Assembly: GCF_023375815.1 (NCBI RefSeq)
Contig: NZ_CP067412.1
Span: 5,456,001 to 5,520,000, forward strand
Length of the DNA: 64,000 nt
Direction: 5' to 3'
Source of the DNA: Pseudomonas sp. HS6
GTDB taxonomy: Bacteria > Pseudomonadota > Gammaproteobacteria > Pseudomonadales > Pseudomonadaceae
The first letter of the stretch is position 1. Every line of letters begins with the position of its first letter. Below the pieces are notes generated by a model. It worked only from the letters and a program-made list of their open reading frames with translations. It searched no databases and was not told the DNA's origin. The position numbers and the translations under genes were made by a program. Positions 8,292 through 15,939 of this stretch are shown one piece after another.

Positions 8292-9946
8292 TCCGGCGTC
8301 TACTGGCTCTTTTGAGCATCGCAGCGTTCGCTCCGGCCGCCTGGGCCGCTGACGCCCTGACCGGCGAAGTCCACAAACAACCGCTCAACGTTTCCGCGAT
8401 CGTCATGTTCGTGGTGTTCGTCGGCGCGACCCTGTGCATCACCTACTGGGCCTCCAAACGCAACAAGTCGGCTGCTGACTACTATGCGGCGGGCGGCAAG
8501 ATCACCGGTTTCCAGAACGGCCTGGCGATTGCCGGTGACTACATGTCGGCGGCGTCCTTCCTGGGGATTTCCGCACTGGTGTTCACTTCCGGCTACGACG
8601 GCCTGATTTACTCGATCGGCTTCCTGGTGGGCTGGCCAATCATCCTGTTCCTGATCGCCGAGCGCCTGCGCAACCTGGGTAAATACACCTTTGCCGACGT
8701 GGCGTCCTACCGCCTCGGGCAAACCCAGATCCGCACGCTGTCGGCCTGCGGTTCGCTGGTGGTGGTGGCGTTCTACCTGATCGCGCAAATGGTCGGCGCC
8801 GGCAAGCTGATCCAGCTGCTGTTCGGTCTCGACTACCACGTTGCGGTGATTCTGGTCGGTATCCTGATGTGCCTGTACGTGCTGTTCGGCGGCATGCTGG
8901 CGACCACCTGGGTGCAGATCATCAAGGCTGTGCTGTTGCTGTCCGGTGCCTCGTTCATGGCGCTGATGGTGATGAAGCACGTCAACTTCGACTTCAACAC
9001 CCTGTTCTCCGAAGCCATCAAGGTTCACGCCAAGGGCGAAGCGATCATGAGCCCCGGCGGTCTGGTGAAAGACCCGATCTCGGCGTTCTCCCTCGGCCTG
9101 GCGCTGATGTTCGGTACTGCTGGCCTGCCGCACATCCTGATGCGCTTCTTTACCGTGAGCGATGCAAAAGAAGCCCGTAAGAGCGTGCTGTACGCCACCG
9201 GTTTCATTGGCTACTTCTACATCCTGACCTTCATCATCGGCTTCGGCGCGATCCTGCTGGTCAGCACCAACCCGGCGTTCAAGGATGCAGCGGGCGCTCT
9301 GCTCGGCGGCAACAACATGGCGGCGGTGCATCTGGCTAACGCCGTGGGCGGCAGCATCTTCCTCGGCTTCATCTCGGCCGTGGCGTTTGCAACCATTCTG
9401 GCGGTAGTGGCGGGTTTGACCCTGGCTGGTGCTTCGGCGGTGTCTCACGACCTGTACGCCAGTGTGATCAAGAAAGGCAAAGCCAACGACAAGGATGAGA
9501 TTCGCGTTTCGAAGATCACCACCATCGCACTGGGCATCCTGGCCATCGGCCTGGGCATCCTGTTCGAAAGCCAGAACATTGCGTTCATGGTCGGTCTGGC
9601 GTTCTCCATTGCGGCGAGCTGCAACTTCCCGGTGCTGCTGCTTTCGATGTACTGGAAGAAGCTGACCACCCGTGGCGCCATGATTGGCGGCTGGCTGGGT
9701 CTGGTGAGTGCGGTGGGGCTGATGATTCTTGGTCCGACCATCTGGGTGCAGATTCTGCATCACGAGAAGGCGATCTTCCCTTACGAGTATCCTGCGTTGT
9801 TCTCGATGATGATTGCGTTCATCGGGATCTGGTTCTTCTCGATCACCGATAAGTCGGCGGCGGCAGAGAAAGAGCGTGCGGCGTTCTTCCCGCAGTTTGT
9901 GCGTTCGCAGACTGGGTTGGGGGCTAGTGGGGCGGTTTCGCACTGA
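8288..9946 (+). CDS. actP: Cation/acetate symporter ActP
   Basis: The product has 552 residues and is a sodium:solute symporter (SSF) for acetate and related short carboxylates. A signal-like first segment (ends near AWA-20) precedes about 13 membrane helices. SSF marks include [34 protein letters not shown] and [15 protein letters not shown]. The start is ATG 8288, four bases of overlap with yjcH and a GGAGG just upstream; the same frame is open much further upstream but without coding character. A terminator follows at 9983. ActP supplies acetate for acetyl-CoA and thus for GltA encoded 0.8 kb away. Confidence 0.95.
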   Translation: MIRRLLALLSIAAFAPAAWAADALTGEVHKQPLNVSAIVMFVVFVGATLCITYWASKRNKSAADYYAAGGKITGFQNGLAIAGDYMSAASFLGISALVFTSGYDGLIYSIGFLVGWPIILFLIAERLRNLGKYTFADVASYRLGQTQIRTLSACGSLVVVAFYLIAQMVGAGKLIQLLFGLDYHVAVILVGILMCLYVLFGGMLATTWVQIIKAVLLLSGASFMALMVMKHVNFDFNTLFSEAIKVHAKGEAIMSPGGLVKDPISAFSLGLALMFGTAGLPHILMRFFTVSDAKEARKSVLYATGFIGYFYILTFIIGFGAILLVSTNPAFKDAAGALLGGNNMAAVHLANAVGGSIFLGFISAVAFATILAVVAGLTLAGASAVSHDLYASVIKKGKANDKDEIRVSKITTIALGILAIGLGILFESQNIAFMVGLAFSIAASCNFPVLLLSMYWKKLTTRGAMIGGWLGLVSAVGLMILGPTIWVQILHHEKAIFPYEYPALFSMMIAFIGIWFFSITDKSAAAEKERAAFFPQFVRSQTGLGASGAVSH

Positions 9947-9982
9947 GGCTTTTGGGTTGAATATGTAGGTTGAGTTGGATGG

Positions 9983-10017
9983 AAAATGCCCTGGTCGAGA
10001 GATTGGGGCGTTTTTTT
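9983..10017 (+). terminator. Rho-independent terminator of yjcH-actP
   Basis: AAAATGCCCT pairs with GGGGCGTTTT across a 12-nt loop (two G-U pairs) and is followed by a run of seven T. Confidence 0.65.
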
Positions 10018-10053
10018 GTGGGCGGTTATCGGATGTTCTTGGGGATTGGGTGT

Positions 10054-10698
10054 ATATCCGTTGCTGCGGTAACGGCTTCTTAGGGTTCCGCCCTTACGGC
10101 GGGTCACTTTTTTCAAACGCCAAAAAAGTAACCAAAAAGGCTGGGCCCCCGGCGTACGGCACTTCGCTGAGGCTCAGTGTTCCCTCGCTACGGTGTCCAT
10201 CAGGGGGCATCGCCTACGGTTTGCTTCGCTGCACCTCCTCTCGATGTATGCGGCTTCGCCGCACGGCGCTGCGCGCCTACCCCCTGATGAACACCTCCGC
10301 TCGGCCTGCCGAAGGGGCTGAAGATCAAAAACAAGATCAAGAGCCAGAGCAAAAGCCCCGCCGCAAAACCAAAGGAGAACAAGCCGTGCTCCTCACCACG
10401 ATGAGCGTTAGCTCGAGTGAAGCTTTTGATCGCAAGGCCCGTCGGCAGGCTGAGTGGAGGGATTGATCCGGGGGTGGGAGCGCAGCGACCGTTTGGCGAA
10501 GCCAAACACATCGAGAGGAGGTGCAGCGAAGCAAACCGTAGGCGATGCCCCCGGATCGATCCCGGAGCGAAGGAACCCGAGCCACAGCGAGGGCCGTACG
10601 TCAGGGTAAAGCCTTTTTGGTTACTTTTTCGGCGTTTGGAAAAAGTGACCCGCCGTAAGGGCGGAACCCTGAGAAGCCGTTACCGCAGCAACGGATAT
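10054..10698. repeat. Large imperfect palindrome of two head-to-head intergenic repeats
   Basis: About 280 bp at 10054-10330 recur in inverted orientation at about 10425-10698. The outer 90 bp are the best conserved (ATCCGTTGCTGCGGTAACGG, then a segment around CCGCCCTTACGGCGGGTCAC), and a second well-kept block is GGGGGCATCGCCTACGGTTT at 10204 and its complement near 10551. The central 95 bp are unique. Short open frames inside (for example 10200-10511 and 10417-10827) are repeat-derived and not credible genes. The element fills the whole convergent gap between actP and gltA. It resembles intergenic repeat families dispersed in P. fluorescens genomes; copy number cannot be judged from one window. 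Confidence 0.85.
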
Positions 10699-10710
10699 GC
10701 CCCCAATAAA

Positions 10711-10748
10711 AAACAAAAAAAACGGCCCCCATTCTCATGGAGGCCGTT
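10711..10748 (-). terminator. Rho-independent terminator of gltA
   Basis: Read on the minus strand, AACGGCC and GGCCGTT form the stem around a 14-nt loop and are followed by TTTTTTTTGTTTTTT. It lies 36 bp after the gltA stop. Confidence 0.8.
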
Positions 10749-10784
10749 CCCGATACAACTTAAGACGTTATCGCAAGACAGGTC

Positions 10785-12074
10785 TTATTTGCGATCTTCC
10801 AGCTTGGTAATGTCACGCGACTCGTAGCCAGTGTACAGCTGACGCGGACGGCCAATCTTGTACGGGCTGGAGAGCATTTCCTTCCAGTGCGAAATCCAGC
10901 CGACAGTACGTGCCAGCGCGAAGATCACAGTGAACATGCTGGTCGGAATGCCGATCGCCTTGAGGATGATCCCCGAGTAGAAGTCGACGTTCGGGTACAG
11001 CGAACGTTCGATGAAGTACGGGTCGGTCAGGGCGATCTCTTCCAGGCGCATGGCCAGTTCGAGTTGCGGATCGTTGTTGATGCCCAGTTCGCGCAATACT
11101 TCGTCGCAAGTCTGCTTCATCACGGTCGCACGAGGGTCGCGGTTCTTGTAGACGCGGTGACCGAAGCCCATCAGCTTGAACGGATCGTTCTTGTCCTTGG
11201 CCTTGGCGATGAACTTGTCGATGTTCGAGACATCGCCGATTTCATCGAGCATGGTCAGCACGGCTTCGTTCGCACCGCCGTGGGCAGGGCCCCACAGTGC
11301 GGCGATACCGGCGGCGATACAGGCGAACGGGTTGGCACCCGAAGAGCCCGCCAGGCGTACGGTGGAGGTCGAAGCGTTTTGCTCGTGGTCGGCGTGGAGG
11401 ATGAAGATCCGGTCCATGGCCTTGGCGAGTACCGGGCTGATCGGTTTGATCTCGCACGGGGTGTTGAACATCATGTGCAGGAAGTTTTCCGCGTACGACA
11501 GGTCGTTGCGCGGGTACATCATGGGTTGGCCCATGGAGTACTTGTAAACCATCGCGGCCAGGGTCGGCATCTTGGCAACCAGGCGGATCGCGGAGATTTC
11601 GCGATGCTGCGGGTTATTGATGTCGAGGGAGTCGTGGTAGAAGGCCGAAAGGGCGCCGACTACACCACACATGACGGCCATCGGGTGGGCGTCACGGCGG
11701 AAGCCGTTGAAGAAGGTTTTCAGCTGCTCGTGAACCATGGTGTGGTTCTTCACGGTGCCGACGAACTGGGCCTTCTGTTCTGCGGTCGGCAGTTCGCCGT
11801 TCAGCAGCAGGTAGCAGGTTTCCAGGTAGTCCGACTTTTCAGCCAGCTGTTCGATCGGGTAGCCGCGGTGCAGCAGGATGCCGTTGTCGCCATCGATATA
11901 GGTGATCTTCGATTCGCAGGAAGCGGTCGACATGAAACCGGGGTCGAAAGTGAAGCGGCCCGTGGCCGTCAGGCCCCGAACATCGATTACATCGGGACCA
12001 ACGGTGCCGGTTAAAATGGGCAGCTCGACGGGGGCTGCGCCCTCGATGATCAACTGCGCTTTTTTGTCAGCCAT
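10785..12074 (-). CDS. gltA: Citrate synthase (type II)
   Basis: The product has 429 residues and condenses acetyl-CoA with oxaloacetate. It matches hexameric, NADH-sensitive type II synthases along its length, from [21 protein letters not shown] to [15 protein letters not shown]. Active-site regions are visible: [10 protein letters not shown] (His), [14 protein letters not shown] (His and Arg) and the late Asp in [11 protein letters not shown] follows an AGGAGG ribosome site by four bases. A sigma70 promoter lies at 12133-12160 and the gene is divergent from sdhC, the usual arrangement in Pseudomonas. Confidence 0.98.
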   Translation of the reverse strand: MADKKAQLIIEGAAPVELPILTGTVGPDVIDVRGLTATGRFTFDPGFMSTASCESKITYIDGDNGILLHRGYPIEQLAEKSDYLETCYLLLNGELPTAEQKAQFVGTVKNHTMVHEQLKTFFNGFRRDAHPMAVMCGVVGALSAFYHDSLDINNPQHREISAIRLVAKMPTLAAMVYKYSMGQPMMYPRNDLSYAENFLHMMFNTPCEIKPISPVLAKAMDRIFILHADHEQNASTSTVRLAGSSGANPFACIAAGIAALWGPAHGGANEAVLTMLDEIGDVSNIDKFIAKAKDKNDPFKLMGFGHRVYKNRDPRATVMKQTCDEVLRELGINNDPQLELAMRLEEIALTDPYFIERSLYPNVDFYSGIILKAIGIPTSMFTVIFALARTVGWISHWKEMLSSPYKIGRPRQLYTGYESRDITKLEDRK

Positions 12075-12132
12075 GTGGCCTCCTATTTATGCTTGAAATC
12101 ATCAGACAGACCCCCCACGCAGGGCCCGCACC

Positions 12133-12160
12133 ACTATAGTGAGATAAATTCGAATGTCAA
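12133..12160 (-). promoter_or_regulatory. Sigma70 promoter of gltA
   Basis: On the minus strand TTGACA (12160-12155) and TATAGT (12138-12133) are separated by 16 bp, a near-consensus promoter 58 bp before the gltA ATG. Confidence 0.8.
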
Positions 12161-12274
12161 TTTGCCTAAAGTCTTGCTCCAGAAGGCTTTAACCGCACTT
12201 TTTCCTCGAAATTGACTGCCATTTACGCCTTTTATACAACTTGTGCAATCAGCTATTGGGGGTAGGCGATTGCG

Positions 12275-12303
12275 TTGTCATTAGTAGCCTAACTGTCTAT
12301 ACT
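12275..12303 (+). promoter_or_regulatory. Sigma70 promoter of sdhCDAB
   Basis: TTGTCA at 12275-12280 and TATACT at 12298-12303 have the ideal 17-bp spacing. The start point would fall near 12310, giving a leader of about 130 nt before sdhC. Confidence 0.8.
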
Positions 12304-12438
12304 CGGCGACCGACCGCCAAGGGCTTTTGGGCTTGCTTTCATTGGGGGTCGCATCCCTGGGTGGTGGTTACCTGACCAGTGCACTCCCCAACAACTTTGC
12401 CCTGATTGTTAGGGGCTCTTCAGTGTGAAAAAAAAGCC

Positions 12439-12813
12439 GTGAAAAGCCAACGACCTGTAAACCTAGACCTAAGGACCATCAAACTCCCCATCACCGGCGT
12501 TACGTCGTTTCTTCACCGTGTTTCCGGCATCATCCTCTTCCTGGGCCTTGGCATCATGCTTTATGCATTGGGCAAATCCCTGGGTTCCGAGGAAGGTTAT
12601 GTCGAGGTGAAGGCATGCTTGACCAGTCCGCTGGCCAAGTTCGTAGCATGGGGCCTCCTGTCCGCTCTGCTGTATCACCTGGTTGCCGGTGTGCGCCACT
12701 TGATCATGGACATGGGCATCGGTGAGACGCTGGAAGGCGGCCGCCTGGGCTCGAAAATTATCATCGCCGTTTCCGTGGTGCTGATCGTTCTGGCAGGAGT
12801 TTGGATATGGTAA
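12439..12813 (+). CDS. sdhC: Succinate dehydrogenase cytochrome b556 subunit
   Basis: This 124-residue membrane anchor binds heme b and ubiquinone in complex II. It has three helices and the SdhC signature block RPVNLDLRTIKLPITGVTS plus the heme-region SALLYHLVAGVRHLIMD. The start chosen is GTG 12439, giving VKSQRPVN; an in-frame TTG at 12406 would add 11 residues and neither start has a strong ribosome site. It is the first gene of the sdh-suc block and overlaps sdhD by 7 bp. Confidence 0.93.
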   Translation: MKSQRPVNLDLRTIKLPITGVTSFLHRVSGIILFLGLGIMLYALGKSLGSEEGYVEVKACLTSPLAKFVAWGLLSALLYHLVAGVRHLIMDMGIGETLEGGRLGSKIIIAVSVVLIVLAGVWIW

Positions 12814-13175
12814 CCAGCGTTACGAACCTTTCGCGTTCGGGCCTCTATGACTGGATGGCACAGCGTGTGTCTGCGGTTGTTCTCGCGGCTTATTTCATCT
12901 TCCTGATCGGCTACCTCGCCGCTCACCCGGGCATTGGCTATGAACAATGGCATGGCCTGTTCGCCCACAACGGAATGCGTATCTTCAGTCTGCTGGCACT
13001 GGTTGCCCTGGGCGCTCACGCCTGGGTCGGCATGTGGACTATCGCGACCGACTACCTGACGCCGATGGCGCTGGGCAAGTCCGCGACTGCAGTACGTTTC
13101 CTTTTCCAGGCAGTATGCGGCGTTGCGATGTTCGCTTACTTCGTCTGGGGTGTGCAGATTCTCTGGGGTATCTGA
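12807..13175 (+). CDS. sdhD: Succinate dehydrogenase membrane anchor subunit
   Basis: This is the second hydrophobic anchor of complex II, 122 residues with three membrane helices; the segment GLYDWMAQRVSAVVLAAYF is typical and the loop ALGAHAWVGMWTIATDYL carries the heme-facing His. ATG 12807 has GGAG seven bases upstream, inside the end of sdhC, which points to coupled translation. A TTG at 12801 in the same frame is not needed. Confidence 0.93.
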   Translation: MVTSVTNLSRSGLYDWMAQRVSAVVLAAYFIFLIGYLAAHPGIGYEQWHGLFAHNGMRIFSLLALVALGAHAWVGMWTIATDYLTPMALGKSATAVRFLFQAVCGVAMFAYFVWGVQILWGI

Positions 13176-13178
13176 GTC

Positions 13179-14951
13179 ATGGCTAACATTCCAACGATTT
13201 CTTTCGACGCCATCATTATTGGTGGTGGCGGTGCCGGCATGCGCGCTGCGCTGCAGCTGGCACAGGGCGGTCACAAGACTGCCGTGATCACCAAGGTCTT
13301 CCCGACCCGTTCGCACACTGTATCCGCCCAGGGCGGCATCACCTGCGCCATCGCGTCCGCCGACCCGAACGATGACTGGCGCTGGCACATGTACGATACC
13401 GTCAAGGGTTCCGACTACATCGGTGACCAGGACGCTATCGAATACATGTGTCAGGAAGGCCCGGCTGCCGTTTTCGAGCTGGACCACATGGGTCTGCCGT
13501 TCTCGCGTACCGAGCAAGGCCGTATCTACCAGCGTCCGTTCGGCGGTCAGTCGAAGGATTACGGTAAGGGCGGGCAGGCTGCCCGTACTTGCGCCGCTTC
13601 CGACCGTACCGGTCACGCGCTGCTGCACACCCTTTATCAGGGCAACCTGAAAGCCGGTACCACGTTCCTGAACGAGTACTACGCTGTCGACCTGGTGAAA
13701 AACCAGGAAGGCGAATTCGTCGGTGTGATCGCAATCTGCATCGAAACCGGCGAAACCACCTACATCCGCGCGAAAGCCACCGTATTGGCTACCGGCGGTG
13801 CAGGTCGTATCTATGCATCCACCACCAACGCCCTGATCAACACCGGTGACGGCGTCGGCATGGCTCTGCGTGCTGGCGTGCCGGTACAAGACATCGAAAT
13901 GTGGCAGTTCCACCCGACCGGCATCGCCGGCGCCGGTGTACTGGTTACCGAAGGCTGCCGTGGTGAAGGTGGTTACCTCATCAACAAGCACGGCGAGCGT
14001 TTCATGGAGCGTTACGCTCCGAACGCCAAAGACCTGGCTGGTCGTGACGTTGTTGCCCGTTCGATGGTTAAAGAAATCATCGCCGGCAACGGTTGCGGTC
14101 CGAATGGCGACCACGTAATGCTCAAACTCGACCATCTGGGCGAGGAAGTGCTGCACAGCCGTCTGCCAGGCATCTGCGAACTGTCGAAGACTTTCGCGCA
14201 CGTTGACCCGGTGGTTGCCCCGGTTCCGGTTGTTCCGACTTGCCACTATATGATGGGCGGCGTTGCCACCAACATTCATGGCCAGGCGATCACCCAGAAT
14301 GCCGAAGGCGTGGATCAGATCATCCCTGGTCTGTTCGCGGTCGGTGAAGTGGCTTGCGTATCGGTTCACGGTGCCAACCGTCTGGGCGGCAACTCGCTGC
14401 TCGACCTGGTGGTATTCGGTCGCGCTGCCGGCCTGCACCTCGAAAAAGCGCTGACTGACGGCATCGAATACGATGACGCCACCGAAGCCGACATCGAAGC
14501 TGCCCTGTCGCGCCTGAACGCACTGAACAACCGTACCGACGGCGAAGACGTCGCTACCCTGCGTCGCGAGCTGCAAAGCTGCATGCAGAACTACTTCGGT
14601 GTATTCCGTACCGGCGAATACATGCAGAAAGGCATCGCGCAACTGGCTGACCTGCGTACCCGCATCGCCAACGTGAAGATCAACGATAAGTCGCAGGCTT
14701 TCAACACTGCACGTATCGAAGCGCTGGAACTGCAAAACCTGCTGGAAGTGGCTGAAGCTACCGCCATCGCTGCCGAAGTACGTAAAGAGTCCCGCGGTGC
14801 TCACGCCCGTGAAGACTTCGAAGATCGTGACGACGAAAACTGGCTGTGCCACACCCTGTACTTCCCGGGTGACAAGCGCGTCACCAAGCGTGCCGTGAAC
14901 TTCTCGCCGAAGACTGTTCCGACTTTCGAACCAAAAGTCCGGACTTATTAA
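13179..14951 (+). CDS. sdhA: Succinate dehydrogenase flavoprotein subunit
   Basis: The 590-residue catalytic subunit oxidises succinate to fumarate. It shows the FAD-binding [10 protein letters not shown] (15-24), the covalent flavin His46 in [11 protein letters not shown], the substrate loop [21 protein letters not shown] and the active-site HCHY-like [10 protein letters not shown] and [15 protein letters not shown] segments. It begins three bases after sdhD and is followed by sdhB after 11 bp. Confidence 0.98.
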   Translation: MANIPTISFDAIIIGGGGAGMRAALQLAQGGHKTAVITKVFPTRSHTVSAQGGITCAIASADPNDDWRWHMYDTVKGSDYIGDQDAIEYMCQEGPAAVFELDHMGLPFSRTEQGRIYQRPFGGQSKDYGKGGQAARTCAASDRTGHALLHTLYQGNLKAGTTFLNEYYAVDLVKNQEGEFVGVIAICIETGETTYIRAKATVLATGGAGRIYASTTNALINTGDGVGMALRAGVPVQDIEMWQFHPTGIAGAGVLVTEGCRGEGGYLINKHGERFMERYAPNAKDLAGRDVVARSMVKEIIAGNGCGPNGDHVMLKLDHLGEEVLHSRLPGICELSKTFAHVDPVVAPVPVVPTCHYMMGGVATNIHGQAITQNAEGVDQIIPGLFAVGEVACVSVHGANRLGGNSLLDLVVFGRAAGLHLEKALTDGIEYDDATEADIEAALSRLNALNNRTDGEDVATLRRELQSCMQNYFGVFRTGEYMQKGIAQLADLRTRIANVKINDKSQAFNTARIEALELQNLLEVAEATAIAAEVRKESRGAHAREDFEDRDDENWLCHTLYFPGDKRVTKRAVNFSPKTVPTFEPKVRTY

Positions 14952-14962
14952 GGGTGACCGCC

Positions 14963-15667
14963 ATGTTGCAAGTCAGTGTTTATCGTTACAACCCTGATCA
15001 GGACGCTGCGCCGTTCATGCAGGAATTCCAGGTCGATACCGGTGGTAAAGACCTGATGGTGCTGGACGTGCTGGCCCTGATCAAAGAGCAGGACGAGGGT
15101 TTCTCCTATCGTCGCTCTTGCCGTGAAGGCGTCTGCGGCTCCGACGGCATGAACATCAACGGCAAGAATGGTCTGGCGTGCATCACGCCGCTGTCCGCTG
15201 TCGTCAAAGGTAACAAGCTGATCGTTCGTCCTCTGCCAGGTTTGCCGGTTATCCGTGACCTGGTTGTCGATATGAGCATCTTCTACAAGCAATACGAGAA
15301 GGTTAAGCCATTCCTGCAGAACGACACGCCGGCTCCGGCCATCGAGCGTCTGCAGTCCCCTGAAGAGCGTGAAAAGCTCGACGGTCTGTACGAGTGCATC
15401 CTGTGCGCTTGCTGCTCGACCTCTTGCCCGTCCTTCTGGTGGAACCCGGACAAATTCCTGGGTCCAGCTGCACTGCTGCAAGCGTACCGCTTCCTGGCAG
15501 ACAGCCGTGACACCAAGACGTCCGAGCGTCTGGCGTCCCTCGATGACCCGTTCAGCGTTTTCCGCTGCCGGGGCATCATGAACTGCGTCAACGTATGTCC
15601 GAAAGGCCTGAACCCGACTAAGGCCATCGGTCACATCCGTAACATGCTGCTTTCGAGCGGCGTGTGA
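14963..15667 (+). CDS. sdhB: Succinate dehydrogenase iron-sulfur subunit
   Basis: This 234-residue subunit passes electrons from FAD to quinone through three clusters whose ligands are all present: SCREGVCGSDG with a later Cys in GLACIT for 2Fe-2S, CILCACCSTSCP for 4Fe-4S, and CRGIMNCVNVCPKGL for 3Fe-4S. ATG 14963 is preferred over the in-frame GTG at 14954 because AAGGGTG sits at the right distance from it. A 270-bp gap to sucA follows. Confidence 0.97.
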   Translation: MLQVSVYRYNPDQDAAPFMQEFQVDTGGKDLMVLDVLALIKEQDEGFSYRRSCREGVCGSDGMNINGKNGLACITPLSAVVKGNKLIVRPLPGLPVIRDLVVDMSIFYKQYEKVKPFLQNDTPAPAIERLQSPEEREKLDGLYECILCACCSTSCPSFWWNPDKFLGPAALLQAYRFLADSRDTKTSERLASLDDPFSVFRCRGIMNCVNVCPKGLNPTKAIGHIRNMLLSSGV

Positions 15668-15723
15668 TTCAGAAGTTGTAACTGCCGCTGTAAAAAGCGG
15701 CACTGCTGCACCGTACAGGTCAA

Positions 15724-15745
15724 GGCGCGGGCTTCAACCCGCGCC
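15724..15745 (+). other. Strong GC hairpin between sdhB and sucA
   Basis: GGCGCGGG and CCCGCGCC form a perfect 8-bp stem around CTTCAA. No T tract follows, so it is more likely an RNA-stabilising or processing structure than an intrinsic terminator. A weaker hairpin, GCCGC/GCGGC, lies about 30 bp upstream. Confidence 0.5.
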
Positions 15746-15939
15746 CTGGCTATAACCAGAGCAACAGCCATAAGCTGCGGCTCTTATTTTGAAGAAATGA
15801 GACAAGCAGGGGCATCCGGGCTGGTACCCGGACTATCAGTGTGATCCTAAGTGGCTTGTTTTGGTCGCTGCATTCGGACTTCTGCAAGTTTGCTCGGTGT
15901 CGACATCGATGGTGTTCCCCTAACCGAGGGTGACCAAGC

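Larger units (their letters stand above)
12075..12438. other. Divergent gltA/sdhC control region
   Basis: This 364-bp gap contains a promoter for each direction (listed separately) and long leaders of roughly 50 nt for gltA and 130 nt for sdhC. The middle 120 bp are AT-rich. I see no open frame with a ribosome site. Confidence 0.6.

Noticed and set aside
10200..10827. Short frames within the 10-kb palindrome that give RSGGIAYGLLRCTSSRC-like peptides in both halves
   Set aside because: The same peptide arises from both inverted arms, which shows it comes from the repeat and not from a gene.
12675..14852. 725-codon antisense frame opposite sdhD and sdhA (similar long frames oppose actP, lpd, sucC and htpG)
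   Set aside because: Same codon-bias effect; translated residues show no recognisable domain.
15724..15745. Intrinsic terminator after sdhB
   Set aside because: Strong stem but no T tract follows, so read-through into sucA is more likely.
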